Shown one piece after another: positions 28,501 to 40,432 of a stretch of DNA of 64,000 nt. The notes beneath the pieces are model-generated. The model saw nothing but the letters and a program-made list of their open reading frames with translations. It was not told the DNA's origin and did no database searches. Source of the stretch: Breviolum minutum Mf 1.05b.01 (Eukaryota; Sar; Dinophyceae; Suessiales; Symbiodiniaceae); contig DF239242.1 of assembly GCA_000507305.1 (NCBI GenBank), positions 2,685-66,684 on the forward strand, in the 5' to 3' direction. Both the position numbers and the translations under genes were made by a program. Position 1 is the stretch's first letter. Every line of letters starts with the position of its first letter.

Positions 28501-30728
28501 GTACGAGTCCTGCCGCCGCCTGGACAAGGGGCCAACGGGTCCGCACATGGATGGGACGTGGCAAATTTACCAGCAGTTTTCCCATTTTTTTCTGATACTC
28601 AATAACCGTCAGTAAGTTCTAAAACTAAAAACTAGAGAACAAACTCCAACCTCAAGACATACATATTGATGAAGTCCTGAAGGCTACTTTGAAGTTGTCA
28701 TCAGCCGTTAGTTTTGAGGGGAATTGGTCCCAACCCCTCCCACGTGCCTGAGGCCATAAGTTCAGATCCTGTGCTCATCGCACTGTGCCTGGAAGTTGTG
28801 GAAGTTTTCCTCTCAGGTTTCTTCCCCAAAACTCAATGAATCGGATTCATCAGTTGGATCAACAGACCATCCTGATTGTATCAGCTGGAGTGGTCACGAA
28901 AAACAACCTGGATCGTATACCAACAAGCTTCTTGTTGTTGGAAGAACTAAAAAAACTTTCACTAGGTCCAACTGCACGTCTCCAAGTGCCTTTGGAAGAA
29001 TGGAACTTGTCTTGTTTACACACTCCTTGTAATGCCACTGCCTTCATAAAACTCAGGTGCCTTCTGACAAACTCTTATACAAAATTTCAAGGGGCACTTC
29101 AAACAATCCAGAAGAAGTCTCATCTTTCTCTGCCGGGCTCCAGTTGTGCAGGCTCCGCTTGGAGCATACAAGAACACAAGATGAGGGTGAGGTCTGTTGT
29201 GGTCACCTTTTTACATTTTTGTCAACTCCAAATTCGCTAATTTGGTAGGACGTTTGATCCATGGATTCTCAGCATGGTCACATAGTCACAACTTGAGTTC
29301 TTCATGGCAATCTTTAGTCGATGCAGTAGGTGCAATCATCCAACCTTTGCTTTCAGGAAAATACACTGATCAGTTTCCCTGTTTGCTTGAGTGGGGAAAA
29401 GACATGGAAAGATAGTACCCCCACCATTGCTGCCCGCACATATGAGTAGCATCAAACATCAAGTCCCAACCCTGAGTCCCATATGCCCATGGACATGTCA
29501 ACCTTGCCTTCTTAACGAACCAACTTGGCTTGTTTGATGATGTTCATACTGGATGATAGAAGATCATATCCACTTGGCTTGGGAAAGGGATTGTATACAC
29601 ATTCATGAAAAAACACATAAAGACAAAGACATATCTTGTAGAGATGATAAGCATGCATATCCAACAATATAACTTAACAATTATATGACAAATATAACAA
29701 GCGCACTTGTTGGTGCAATTAATTGAATCTACTACATCTCAAACCACTCTACTGTTCAACGACGCCAAGATACTGTCTTTTGAGGTCATCCTGTGGCACC
29801 GTGGCAACCCGAGGAATCACATCATGCCATACCCATGTGGACGGTACGTTTTCACTACTCCAAGATGATGATGAAGATGATGTTTTGCATGGGAAAGTCA
29901 GTACAATCTAGATGCGCATCTAACCACTAGCAGTGATGGCTTCAAAAGAACTAGCACAACTCCAGTCAACAAAAAAGGACCCATCCAAAAATGATGCTAA
30001 ACCTTCTTAGATGTCAACGCGTCACCTGGTCGCATTTCAAACATTTCAACATGGCATCACCCCTGATGTTTGATAATTTCTAATTTCATTCTCACATGAA
30101 AATGATTCAGAAACCAAAACTATCAACAAAAAAATGTACCTCTTCACAGTTTCAACCTGTATTTTGGAAGATGATTCTCCCAATCGCGGTTGCTTCCCAG
30201 GATGATACCTCAATGCCATCATTGAGGACGTCCAACTCCGGGTCCAACTCCTGGGCGTCGGTCATGGAGGTGAATGGAAGAGATCCATTTTCCTTTCTTT
30301 TCATGGGTGATGGCTGTAGGTGAACCAGCCGTTCATCTTCCAGGGTGGAAAATTGACATTCGAATTGGTGATAGGGCTTTTTTGTCTTTCACCATAGTCA
30401 GTTGGGCTGACTGATGACCATCACTGAAACTTAATCTGATATGTGAACAAATGAAAAAAGGCACCTTCAACCAGTCTTTACAGGACATCTTCGCAATCCA
30501 AACAGTGATGATAAAAGTGACCGTATCCAAACAAATGAATCACCGTCACGCAATGTGCAAGAGCAGGTGTTCAAACCGAACGAAAATCGCTCATGCAGCC
30601 ATCCTGGAAACCAAATTCAACTTCAAGTTCTTTTGGAGGTTGGTATACTAATTCATTACAGTACCTTTATTTTGGGGTGACTTTTTACTTATTGTTGGTT
30701 GAATTTCTCAACCATTTAGTACACTTGG

Positions 30729-30730
<2 letters not shown>

Positions 30731-30776
<46 letters not shown>
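30731..30776 (+). repeat. (CA)n microsatellite
   Basis: About 23 uninterrupted CA units. On the minus strand it follows an exon-like frame directly, so apparent Val-Cys repeats there are not protein. Confidence 0.9.
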
Positions 30777-30779
<3 letters not shown>

Positions 30780-31101
30780 CCCTCCCGCGTTGCCATGCCT
30801 CGCCCGTCTGAGTTTCCCCAACATCAACTTCTACCATCTGGGAGGCAGATGCCCCTGAGGTGGTTGGAGCGATCAACATCTCCTGAAACGTCTCCCGGTT
30901 TGTCAACACGTGGAGTTGGGGGGAAGGGAGAAGTGACATATAGGAATGAACTTTATTTGTGGCGTTTACATCATGAAAACAAGAAAATCAATCACAAGGA
31001 CATTAACACTTAAATGAAATCAACAGCATATTTTACATGTGCTTGTACATATGTACACACACATTGCATACAAAAACAAAGACTGACGTCACCCCGCCCT
31101 C

Positions 31102-31394
31102 TTAGGCCAACATAAAAGAACTGGCATAGTAAGTATGATTTCTAACACTGCCAAACATTCCCATTCCAGGAGCATCAAGCAAAACTTTGTGATTGGTTGT
31201 GATTGGAGCTCCGAATCTACTGGGACTCCCTAAAGCAATGACACCACCCAGCACATCACCGTCACCATCATCCCCTTTTGGAAGTTTTAGGTCTCCTCTT
31301 CCAAGAGTCTGATAGGCCTGAAGGATGGGAGGCACCACTAGGAGGTTTCCAGTGCATTTCTCAGTTGACCACTCATTTTGACTTCCATCATGGC
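31102..31394 (-). CDS. Candidate terminal exon, about 97 codons, unknown protein
   Basis: After an acceptor-like AAACCAG the minus strand encodes HDGSQNEWSTEKCTGNLLVV, PPILQAYQTLGRGDLKLPKG, an acidic DDGDGDVLGG and IALGSPSRFGAPITTNHKVL to HTYYASSFMLA, ending with TAA at 31102. The length, balanced composition and clean stop make it one of the better host exons. There is no signal or membrane segment and no family is recognised. The upstream exons should lie above 31.4 kb but are not identified. Confidence 0.45.
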
Positions 31395-31399
31395 CTGGT

Positions 31400-34300
31400 T
31401 TCAAATGGTTTTAGCAAATAGCTAGTGATCACTAAATTCCTTCATATAGATGTGTTCTTGACTTAATATACACACTACCTTCTGGTAGCCCCAAATTATA
31501 TCAGTCGTCGTGTTTTTGTCACTTGTTCCTTTTTCCCGCCCCACATTCCACGTGGCTCTCCCCAACCAAAACTCCCACAATTGCTCGCAGAAAAAACATG
31601 GCTTTGCTATCCAACTGACATGTCAACATGTCTCCCGCAAAATAGGGATTGGAAAAAATGAAGATTTATGGATTCCTTTTGGATGTCATCCTTTCAAGGG
31701 CTATACTAAGATTTGGTGTAACAAAAGGTTTTTAAAAACTGCATTATACAAACGGAGCAGATATATATATATATATGTATTTATTTATTACATATATATA
31801 TATATTACATATATATATATATATTACATATATATATATGTAAAAGTCGATAATATGACTTCACTTTCGAATGTTGACGTTTCTGGTAGTTCCCAGTTTA
31901 ACTCAGAATAATGAGTATACAGTATACATCCCGAGCTCCATTCCTGACTCCCTGAAAGGACCCCAACCAAACCACATGGTTTTGAACAAACCTCCATCAA
32001 CTTTGGCCAAAGGCACCGTTGGTTTCGAGAAATGGGACTCAAAGGGCCTAAGGGACTCATCGGTGTAGAGGAGATTAAACTCCCCGAATCCTCCGCATTC
32101 CTTGGCTTTCTTGGGAGGGATTCCGTGGGGTAATAGACACTGGTAGTGGGGGTTCAAAAACGGACAGAAACTAGAATTACATTCTATTTTCATATTTGGA
32201 GTGTATGTGTAAAAATATATATTTCTATGCAATGTAGTTGAAATACAAACACGCGAAGGCATGAAAAATCAGGCAGATACAGAATTTGACAGAATCCGTG
32301 TGTGTGAATGTTTTTGTCATTGTTCTGCATTCCTTTCCAAGTGTCTACGACATGTGTTCAGCCCATATATATATAGCTTCTATATAATGGGAAGCCGCAG
32401 GTATGGAGGCTTTTAGGAGTCTCTTTAGGTACGACATTTGAATTGATTGCAGTATTTTTCATCTGATTTCGACCTTGCGAGTTTTGCAAAACGACAACAA
32501 GACTCGTTGAACTAAACTGAAACAAGACCTGCATGTACGTACTTGCAGAAAAAAAACCTCATAAAGCTATGCGGGTTTTTCTACCTCCCATGTCCCACGC
32601 AGAAATTCCCTATGATACCCAACTTCGGGGGGGATCCCCAAGTGGTTGAAAGTGTGTCTCCAAGGAGTCTATACAAAATGATCCGTCTTTAACTTCCTTC
32701 ATGTCATTATAATCCCACTTGGCCCACAAAAAAAAAATAAATTCCATGGGAACGGGGTTCAAATCCAATCCCTCCACCCAACCAACTCTCAACAGGACAC
32801 GACATCTTTTGAACTCGCCGTGTCCGCACCGACTCCGTTCCATCGCCACCTTTTTAAAGGCGTGGCAACGGTGGCGTTTTTGGGGAAGGTGGATGTTTGA
32901 TTTTCAATCCGAGGCAGCCAAGCGGAAAAAGGATGGAAAAGGGGTAGTTTTTATGAGTTTCTTGAAACATGTTTTGTTGCGCCCCAAGTATTCAATGCGA
33001 ATCAGTGTCCCTTTCCGTCTGCCTCTTTGGCGCGGTAAACTTAACACGATTCACCTGGCCCCCAAAAAATAAACGTCATTCCTTTGGGTAAACTTTCTGA
33101 AACTTGTTGGGATGCTGCATACATATATAACTTGTCGACAAGAGTCAACAAGGTTGAAGGTCCCTGGCCCCTAACTGTTGACTTGAATAACTCCAACCAC
33201 AAATATAAATGCAGTATGTGTATTCAATCATATAACCTCAAAATTGATTAAATAAATCCATATATCATTTTTTTCATCCTGCACTGTAACAACATGTTCC
33301 AAAAGCAGCTTAAAACGCCCTGTTCAAAGGCGATCTGTTTCTAATTGGTTTCATCTTCCCAAAAACTAATTGTTGGTTTCAACTACCCCTTTGAAACAAA
33401 TATTAGTCAAATTGGATAATTCTCCAGGTAGGGGTAAAGATTCAAAAAAAACAATGGAAACAACCACCTTAAAAACCTGGCCATTTTTTTCAAATCTGGT
33501 GACCTCCACGCTTGGCTTCGGCCAAGCGGGCCAAACCGGCACGGATCATCTGCACCTTTTGCCGTCGCCGGGCCTGGCCCAGGGTTTCCCTGTGAAGTTT
33601 TTGAACCTTTGGAGGTTTTTTTTTTCAGTAGCCTCCATGGAACTAACATACTACCCACCTTGGGGAATTTTCGGAAACTCATCTTCAAAAAGTACCTTTT
33701 AAAAGGGGATATGATGGGATAGGTTAGTTTTCAGAAGGGTAAGGTTTTAGGAGACTGTTGCCAACTGTTACCAGAAATCATCGGTATATAAAGCTCAAGA
33801 TACAGGGGTATATAATGCATTCATTTCAAATGAAATAAAACATCAAATGATTAGGAAATGCTTAAACGAAATATTCTAACTGACGCTCTCCAGAACTGAC
33901 ATTGAAAATAGAAATAATGTTTCCTAGAACTGAATGGACTGGGGCTAACTTTTCGTCGCTTTTCGTTCCCAGGGAATTGCCTAGTTCATCTCATTTCAAC
34001 TTAATGTATTGTACAGTATGACAACATCATCCTGCTTCATGGTGTGGACTTGGGGAAACTCCCAGCATATTCTGACCGCAAACTCCACCTTTTGTCTTCA
34101 ACTTTCTGAAACCGCGAATTGCCAAACTCCAGTGCAGTTAAAAGCATAGATACCCATCCAACAAAGGCTGACAAACAATATCTTACACCACTTGGCATGG
34201 TTAAAGAAACGTTATACTCATGAAGTCATGTGCCATTTTTTGTCGAATCACCAGTATCTCACTTATAGGTCTATGAGTCTATGATTTCATTCAGACACCA

Positions 34301-34740
34301 AGCGGGCAACCTCATCTTGCAATAGTCGTGGTGTCGCCACTTCACTCGCCTTGGGTGAAACAGGCAGAGTTTAATCAAGGCTTTCGGAAGCTGAGCACTT
34401 CAATGGTGAGCAAATCAGCTCATCTCAACTCAAGAGGCCAAATCTGTCAACAATGGCTGCGTTCCATGGCTGCTCGAACAAGTCCAACTGCGGTGTTACA
34501 CTGATCTAAATACAAGCCAGCTCTCCTGTTCCGCTTGCTAGCATCAATCGACAAAGAAAATAAATTGGTCTCGCAGCCAACATCCCCGGTCTCGCAAACC
34601 CCGCTATTCCTGCTCTAAAAATCTTTACATAAAAAATTGAACATCACCAACATCACCAACATCAAAAGCACAAATTCAAATTTGAATCACCACTATACAT
34701 GCCGTGATCCATATATATATATATACATATGAAGCATAAA
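31400..34740. other. Gene-poor stretch with TA-rich repeats
   Basis: Contains a long TA-rich block (about 31758-31842) and a degenerate MITE copy near 33631-33743. A segment near 33378-33480 resembles 45508-45610 (shared GGTTTCAAC, AATATTAG and CAAATTGGA spacing), suggesting another dispersed repeat family. No gene is supported. Confidence 0.3.
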
Positions 34741-34744
34741 TGAA

Positions 34745-34942
34745 TATCACCACAACATTTCGAATCCAAGATTCCGAACTTTTCGAGGCCGATGACTGTT
34801 GCCGTTCAAAGGTCGACTCGGGACCCGACGGACCCGTTCCGCCCGGCACGGCCAGCTTGCGTCCGTTGCGCATGGCGCTGATGGCTTTCAACTTACGCTT
34901 GGTGCGTAGTAAGGCGCCACGTTTCTCCCAGCGACTGGTCTC
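34745..34942 (-). CDS. Exon 2 of a spliced basic protein gene
   Basis: After the acceptor TTTCGTTAG the minus strand encodes ETSRWEKRGALLRTKRKLKA, ISAMRNGRKLAVPGGTGPSG and PESTFERQQSSASKSSESWI. A donor-like GTGATA follows near 34745; if read through, the frame becomes hydrophobic AT-rich sequence typical of intron. The sequence is highly basic, then Ser-rich. It joins in phase with the exon at 35128-35240 over a 185-base GT-AG intron. Function unknown; a nucleic-acid-binding or scaffold role is a guess. Confidence 0.5.
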
Positions 34943-35127
34943 CTAACGAAATGAGGGAAAGGGATGGAAGAAGGTGATGGTTTAAATGTAAGGATGGAAG
35001 ATTTTGAGAAATGTTTTCTTAAAGTTGGCTCCTCTCAAGAAATTGGGAACCTGAAAATTTCATAAGACACAAATTATCATTTTTGGTGGCATCCAAAAAT
35101 ATCAAAAATGCTTAACTTAAGAGTTAC

Positions 35128-35240
35128 CATTGACTCGCAGAACTCATCATCTCGCTTCTCGGCTTCCTCCTTGCAGAGCCGATCGGCAAAGGATCGAAGA
35201 TGATTCTCATCCTGGTCGGCTCGGTCCGATCCCCCGGAAT
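35128..35240 (-). CDS. Exon 1 (or internal exon) of the same gene, charged helix
   Basis: The minus strand encodes SGGSDRADQDENHLRSFADR, then LCKEEAEKRDDEFCESM, ending at the donor ATG|GTAACT in phase 0. The acceptor side (CGGAG|ATTCC) is less certain. Glu/Lys/Arg spacing predicts a long helix, possibly a coiled coil. The phase match and donor/acceptor pair with exon 2 are the best evidence for splicing here. Confidence 0.5.
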
Positions 35241-36149
35241 CTCCGATTTATGTGGAGGAATAGGGGCCCCTCATACCTGGATATATGCCGAATAGGTTGG
35301 GTATACCACGATATAAACATCCATAAACTACAAAGAGATCTCATTCTGGCACGCTTTGTCCCATCATGGACAAAATTACCTCAAAAGACTTGCTTCCATC
35401 TTTGAATCAGGCACCATTTTCACGGAAGCTATAGTGCTTGAAGGATTTGGACATGTGACTTGATCGCCGAAATCGCCCTGAATGCGCATGTATGAGGAGG
35501 AATACCCTTCCTACCAATCTTGTGGCAATGGGCTACCTGCTGAAAGAAGAGTTTTCCACAACATCATCCCTGGGCCTGTGGCCTGAGCATTTTAGAATGA
35601 CTGCATTTACATTTAGGATCCTATCAAATATCCTATAGTGCTTCAAAACACTTGTCACTTGACGCTTGGATACCTTTTGTAGGGGTAAGTTTGAGAACGT
35701 GTAGAGCAAAATTGTCTGTGACATGATGTGGCGGGAAGCATGCGCGCGACCGGCCCAAGATAAGGCATCCATCTTATTACACGATTTCATCTTATATTTG
35801 ACATTACTTGACTCTAAATGACTTTCATTGCTTTCGCCAAGTGTAGGCCCTCTCCCTAAAATCCAATGATTGTATGTTTTTTCAAGTTTCAAAGCCATCG
35901 GATTCTGGAGCCCCCTTCAATGACTTAGGCCCATATGTACACAACAAATAATGGCATAAAACATATCCCCAGATTAAAACAAACATATATAAAATATACA
36001 AAAATTAACCTATATACATATATAAACATATAGATTGAGATATGATATACATGTAGATATGCACATGTAATACTACATATTAAATACTAAACAAATGTAT
36101 CTCCATATATATATATATTGCCAACTTTGGTGGATTCCCCACCAAAAAA

Positions 36150-36231
36150 CCCAAGGGAGATCGCCCCGACCCGCTTCGCCTCGGGATACTTCCGCAAGGC
36201 AGAAAGGAAGGTCTGCGCAAAGGTGCTTCAG
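36150..36231 (+). CDS. Candidate forward-strand exon with strong donor
   Basis: The open frame FASGYFRKAERKVCAKVLQ runs exactly to CAG|GTGAGTTGG, a near-ideal donor. The GC content is far above the flanking DNA. The acceptor side may be CCAAG|GGAGATC. No partner exon was found; no family is recognised. Confidence 0.35.
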
Positions 36232-36379
36232 GTGAGTTGGTGGGATACTATCCTGGGCTTTCCTGTGTATATAGACATATCTTATGTATACAGCATACAT
36301 TCAATGTGTATATATATGCATTGAATAACTGAATGAATATATACATATACATTGAAAAAATGATTACATACATTGTATT

Positions 36380-36485
36380 TACACTCCCTAAAACTAAGAT
36401 AGCCCCTGAAAATAGGCCCTCCCAGAAGGAAACTCATCTTAAAACCATCAATTTTTCAGGGGCCGTGTTTGTTTCAGGGAGGGTA
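36380..36485. mobile_element. MITE copy, TACCCTCCCTGAAAC family
   Basis: Left end TACACTCCCTAAAACTAAGA then TAGCCCCTGAAAA; right end is the inverted relative (TTTTCAGGGGCCGTGTTTGT, TTCAGGGAGGGTA). Total about 106 bp. Confidence 0.65.
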
Positions 36486-38344
36486 TAATCGAGTTCATTT
36501 TTAAAGGCAATCTTGATTTCAAAGGTTTGATGCACTGGCCTCTTTGGGGGGATACAATGCTCCAATTTCACGTGCTATTTACTCCAGGATGGCTGGCTAT
36601 AAATATATAATATATGTATAAAGATTGATTAGCACATATTAACTACAATCAACACGATATTACTAAGTGTGTCTCAATGTCAACCGGTGAACGGACAAGA
36701 TAGCATTTTCTATTTCATGTATCCTCCCAAGGTCTTAATCTGGCAAGATACTTCTTTCGACACAGATCTGCAATCACAAGATGCCATTGCTTTTACGGAG
36801 ACTGGTAGTCCCAAAGTTTCGAAAATGGCCTCAGATTTCATGAACCGAAAATATCTCTGAAGATACCAGGTATCCTGGGTAAAATCATACCGGTATCCCG
36901 CAAATGGCCACTTGGTTGGTGTAGAATGAACCGCCACTTTTAGACTATGGATTAATCAGGAATCCTCTTTTAATGGTGGTTGGCTTCCACAGTGTATGAT
37001 TCATATTCCAGCATGGAAAGACGTTTAAATAAAGTGATGTCACTACAATGTGCCCACATGATGCTAAAATGTGAGGATTGTGACTAGTGTGATGAGTTGA
37101 AAACACCAACACATCTTAGACTTCCCACTCAAACCGAGGTAGCCCAGTGGAAGATTCAAAGAAACCTGGATAATCCCTGCCAAACTGAAATAGCTATAGC
37201 CATAGCCTATAGCTCAAACATCCAGCATAGGTAGATGCATTATGTATCCAAAATGGTGGATTTCTTTGGTGGTCCTCTTTATTCCTTCTGGTTTCCTTAG
37301 ATGGGATCAAATCCCAACTGTGGTTCGTCTGAGTGTAGCCCCTTTCCAGACATGCAACGTAGGGAAACGTGGTTGTCCATTCTCCTTACTCCCATGTTGA
37401 ATTTGTGTTTTGGAGAGTAATACACGTACATTGAGAAAAATCGATCCCTATACAGTATCAATGCACGCCTGGTGATGACGAAGTGCTACAAAACAGCTAG
37501 TGCACATAATGGCATTTTTGTTGGGCATACCAGGTACTTCCAAATCAAACATCCTCCATATTCTGTTAAAGGATGCCTAACAACCTTCCACTCCTGCCTT
37601 TTTTTGCTTCAGGTTGAAAAAACAAGTAACACCGAGGCCAATTACTTTTCCACTGGAAATCTTCTCAATGGGCTCATCATCCACCTTGGATAAGAGATGC
37701 CTCTGGTGATGTCACCAGCTGAGGTTGTACCTTTTGCTTAAAAGAAAAAACGCCTCAAAAATTGAAGCAATGAGTCAAATGACCCTAATCCATGTAATGA
37801 TTCATGATGCACATGTAATTTATATACTACTTCATGTCAAAGTTCGGGCGATGCTACTCCTACGAGTACGAGGTAGTGCTCGACCGGTCACCTTGTACAA
37901 TTGTAACAAGGATCCTGGAGCAAATAGTTCCAAAAGAAACTGACGGGACATATGACATATATAAACTAAGACTTAAAATTTGAAACATCATTTTCCACTT
38001 TCCACTTTCTAGATTATTATGATATTCATTAAATGTTCTATCTTCGCCAAGCCGCCTAGATATAACTACTGAACCATACTATATATCTTCCATCTTTTCA
38101 TCTTTTGCTTTGTTTCCGCAGGCGAAGGATAAAATCTCATCATCAGTCACGGGGCCATCAGTGCTGGTCAATTGCTGAATGTGGCCTGGGCCTGATTAGT
38201 CAGTTGCTCCAGAATTCCTAGCCATAAGATATGCATATCAAAAAGTATTCGTCATTAAAAATTAAACATATATCAATTATACATACTGTATATAAAAACA
38301 AAAGCAAATATCTGCAAATATATCACAAATACTTCTGTACATCA

Positions 38345-38575
38345 TTCATCATTGCCAATTCCAACCCCTGGCAACCAACGAAATGCAGCGAATCTCCCTG
38401 GAAAGTCGGAGAATTGAAATTTCCCATCCAAGGTGCACAAATTGCAACTTCACCAGCTTGAATAAAATACAGTCTGTCCACATCATCCTGGGTCAAATTG
38501 GTCATGACAAACGACAAACAGTGCCATCCAAATGATGGCTCGAATGGGCCATCCACTCTTTCATGACCTGCCTTT
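38345..38575 (-). CDS. Candidate exon with part of a cyclic-nucleotide-binding domain
   Basis: The minus strand encodes HERVDGPFEPSFGWHCLSFV, then MTNLTQDDVDRLYFIQAGEV with AICAPWMG, then FQGDSLHFVGCQGLELAMMN, ending near a donor GAT|GTACAG. The pattern D-x-LYFI-x2-GEV followed about 25 residues later by GDSLHFVG and LELAMMND matches the beta-roll of cNMP-binding domains (usually YFIxxGxV and YFGELALL). An upstream exon (38881-38976) supplies a fitting N-terminal strand. The phosphate-binding cassette Arg would lie in a later exon not identified. Ligand binding therefore cannot be judged. Could be a kinase regulatory subunit or channel; assignment is by motif only. Confidence 0.4.
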
Positions 38576-38880
38576 TTTGTTGGCGTCTTAGTTCCTGCCA
38601 CATTTTTCAAATGATGAGGTCTTTGGGGTGTTAGCCTAGCGATCTAACACCTACCCCTAGTGTTGCTCGCTTGGGCTTATACAAAAAAACAAGGACCCCA
38701 TCATCCAAACCAATATTTCAAACATATACGTTCTCAATATCAAAATGCCATTCACATCCATTCACCAATATTCACCATTCATAACAAAAAACAGTCCCCT
38801 TCTAAACATGAATCCCATCCCATCCCCATGAAAAATCCATTAGTTAGTGTTGGAATTTCAATATCCATGTCCCCTGGATT

Positions 38881-38976
38881 TCCCTCGATTCCGACACGTC
38901 TTGTCCGAGAAACGTTTTCACGGAAAATGACTTGGTCATCCGCAAAGGTTTCTACCGACGCGTTCGCCATCAGTTC
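38881..38976 (-). CDS. Candidate upstream exon of the cNMP-binding gene
   Basis: After CCCCAG the minus strand reads ELMANASVETFADDQVIFRE and NVSRTRR. ETFADDQVIFREN fits the first strand of a cNMP-binding domain (typically F-x-x-G-x-VIF-x-EG). The donor is uncertain; GT at GAAAAC|GTTTCT would end it early. The order on the minus strand is right for the exon at 38345-38575 to follow. Confidence 0.35.
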
Positions 38977-39405
38977 CTGGGGACCCCAAAGGTTGGATGA
39001 TGGTCACTGGTCACACCATGCAACTCCATGAGACTTTCGACACCGAGGGGTTTGGTTCATCACTTGCTAACAAAATAGAGAATGACAGGAGAATGACATA
39101 AATTTGTATACTCACCAATGTTCATTGTTGATACGACTGACTGATTGATTGATTGATTGATTGATTGGATTTGACTTGTTTTGTTTTGATTTGGCATGAT
39201 TTGGCTTGATTTGATTGACTGGTTGTTTTTGGCAGTGAGGATTTTGCGCTTTCGCAACACCCATCATTTCTGTAAAACCCAGAAAATACATACACACCAA
39301 TACGTGACGTGGACGCCAGGCCTTAACCAAGTTTGCATCTCGGCCAGCAAACTCCTTGAGATGTGGGTCGGTTGAGTGGTGTCGGACATGGGTTGATTTA
39401 TGTAT

Positions 39406-39524
39406 TACCCTCCCTGAAACTAACAAACCGTTCGCCCTTGAAAATAGGCCATCCTAAAATAAACTTTGATCTTCCAACCATACATTTTCAAAGGCGAGCT
39501 GTTAGTTTCAGGCAAGGGAGGCTA
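39406..39524. mobile_element. MITE copy, TACCCTCCCTGAAAC family
   Basis: Left end TACCCTCCCTGAAACTAACA; right end the inverted GTTAGTTTCAGGCAAGGGAG then GCTA; total about 119 bp. The 30 bases in front resemble those in front of the copy at 50850. Confidence 0.7.
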
Positions 39525-39623
39525 CAAAAAATAACGATCTTGCAGAGGTAATGCTTTGCTATCTTGAGCTTTTTACCCAACTGTATCTGTTCTCATGAAG
39601 TTGATTCCACCTTTTTCCAGTCA

Positions 39624-39753
39624 TCAGTGAGTCTCCATGTTAAGCCATCTTGCATCATCTTCCCCAACGAGTGGTTGTTTTTCCCCAGGAAGAGGTGTCA
39701 TTCCCCGCCAGTCGCACCAGTCACTAGCCAAGCACACTGGACCAAGATCCAAT
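39624..39753 (-). CDS. Candidate exon next to the GAT microsatellite
   Basis: The minus strand reads LDLGPVCLASDWCDWRGMTP, LPGEKQPLVGEDDARWLNME and TH before a stop at 39624. It directly abuts the N at 39754 and the microsatellite, so its 5' side is not reliable. It may belong to the gene whose exons follow at 38.3-39.0 kb; a further piece, PHLKEFAGRDANLVKAWRPR (about 39380-39310), ends at a GTGTGT donor. Confidence 0.3.
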
Positions 39754-39754
39754 N

Positions 39755-40043
39755 TCATCATCATGATCATCATCAACATCATCAACATCATCATGATCAT
39801 CAGCAACATCATCAACATCATCATCATCATCATGATCATCATCATCATCATCATGATCATCATCAACATCATCAACATCATCATGATCATCATCAACATC
39901 ATCAACATCACCATCATCATCATCATCAACATCATCAACATCATCATGATCATCATCATCATCATGATCATCATCAACATCATCATCATCATCATCAACC
40001 TCATCAACATCAGCATCATCAGCATCATCATCATCATCAGCAG

Positions 40044-40078
<35 letters not shown>

Positions 40079-40079
40079 C
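39755..40079 (+). repeat. About 325-bp (ATC)n/(GAT)n microsatellite
   Basis: Trinucleotide tract of ATC with regular single-base variants (AAC, ATG), starting right after the N at 39754. It generates long artificial frames of His, Ile, Met or Asp that should not be annotated as proteins. The N suggests that the true length is unknown. Confidence 0.9.
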
Positions 40080-40432
40080 GTGTTTTGCAAGTAATGCCGC
40101 GATACCTTTTACCTGCACTAGAACAGCCCAAATAAGAAAATTGAACAGTTTAGGGACCTGGCAGTACAATGTCAAAGACGTGCTTTTGGAAATGATCTTT
40201 TTGCTTTCAAAATAAAAAAATGTGTTGATTTGATGAGAAGAAAATGCAGGAAACATGATGAGCAATCAATTTCAAGGGAAACAGCTCTGAATAAGCTTAT
40301 GCCACTTGTCTGCCAGCTAAGTGCAGGACTCGCTCATGTTCAATGATGCTGCCAATAACGGCGAGGACTGGCAAGACAAAGTGAGTTTTGATTTTTATTC
40401 CTTCATATTTTAAATGGACGTATGGCGACCCT

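Larger units (their letters stand above)
24240..31100. other. Gene-poor 7-kb stretch with one MITE and simple repeats
   Basis: Possible minus-strand exons are AIQVFFDQPVVRIHKIDAEG (about 24555-24420), SKTQTRKVSSADPRNKLAKL (about 25425-25300) and ETFQEMLIAPTTSGASASQM (about 30905-30800), none with a secure partner. Repeats: MITE at 25457-25565, (TTG)n near 28031-28062, (CA)n at 30731-30776. A 201-codon forward frame at 24352-24957 and a 151-codon forward frame at 28785-29240 have no recognisable content. Confidence 0.3.
35250..38110. other. Mostly non-coding, one forward-strand candidate exon and one MITE
   Basis: The forward strand at about 36150-36231 encodes EIAPTRFASGYFRKAERKVC, AKVLQ and ends at a strong donor CAG|GTGAGT; it is one of the few plus-strand host exons in the window. 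A MITE copy is at 36380-36485. Remaining sequence is AT-rich without supported genes. Confidence 0.35.

Noticed and set aside
28785-29240. 151-codon forward frame overlapping two other open frames
   Set aside because: Three frames are open at once and none has family signatures or convincing splice sites.
32750-32780. tRNA-like T-loop string GGTTCAAATCC
   Set aside because: No matching acceptor or anticodon arm can be folded around it; no tRNA or rRNA gene is supported anywhere in the window.
39564-40265. Long frames rich in His, Ile, Met or Asp on both strands
   Set aside because: They are translations of the ATC/GAT microsatellite that starts at the N at 39754; only the short non-repeat piece at 39624-39753 is kept as a possible exon.
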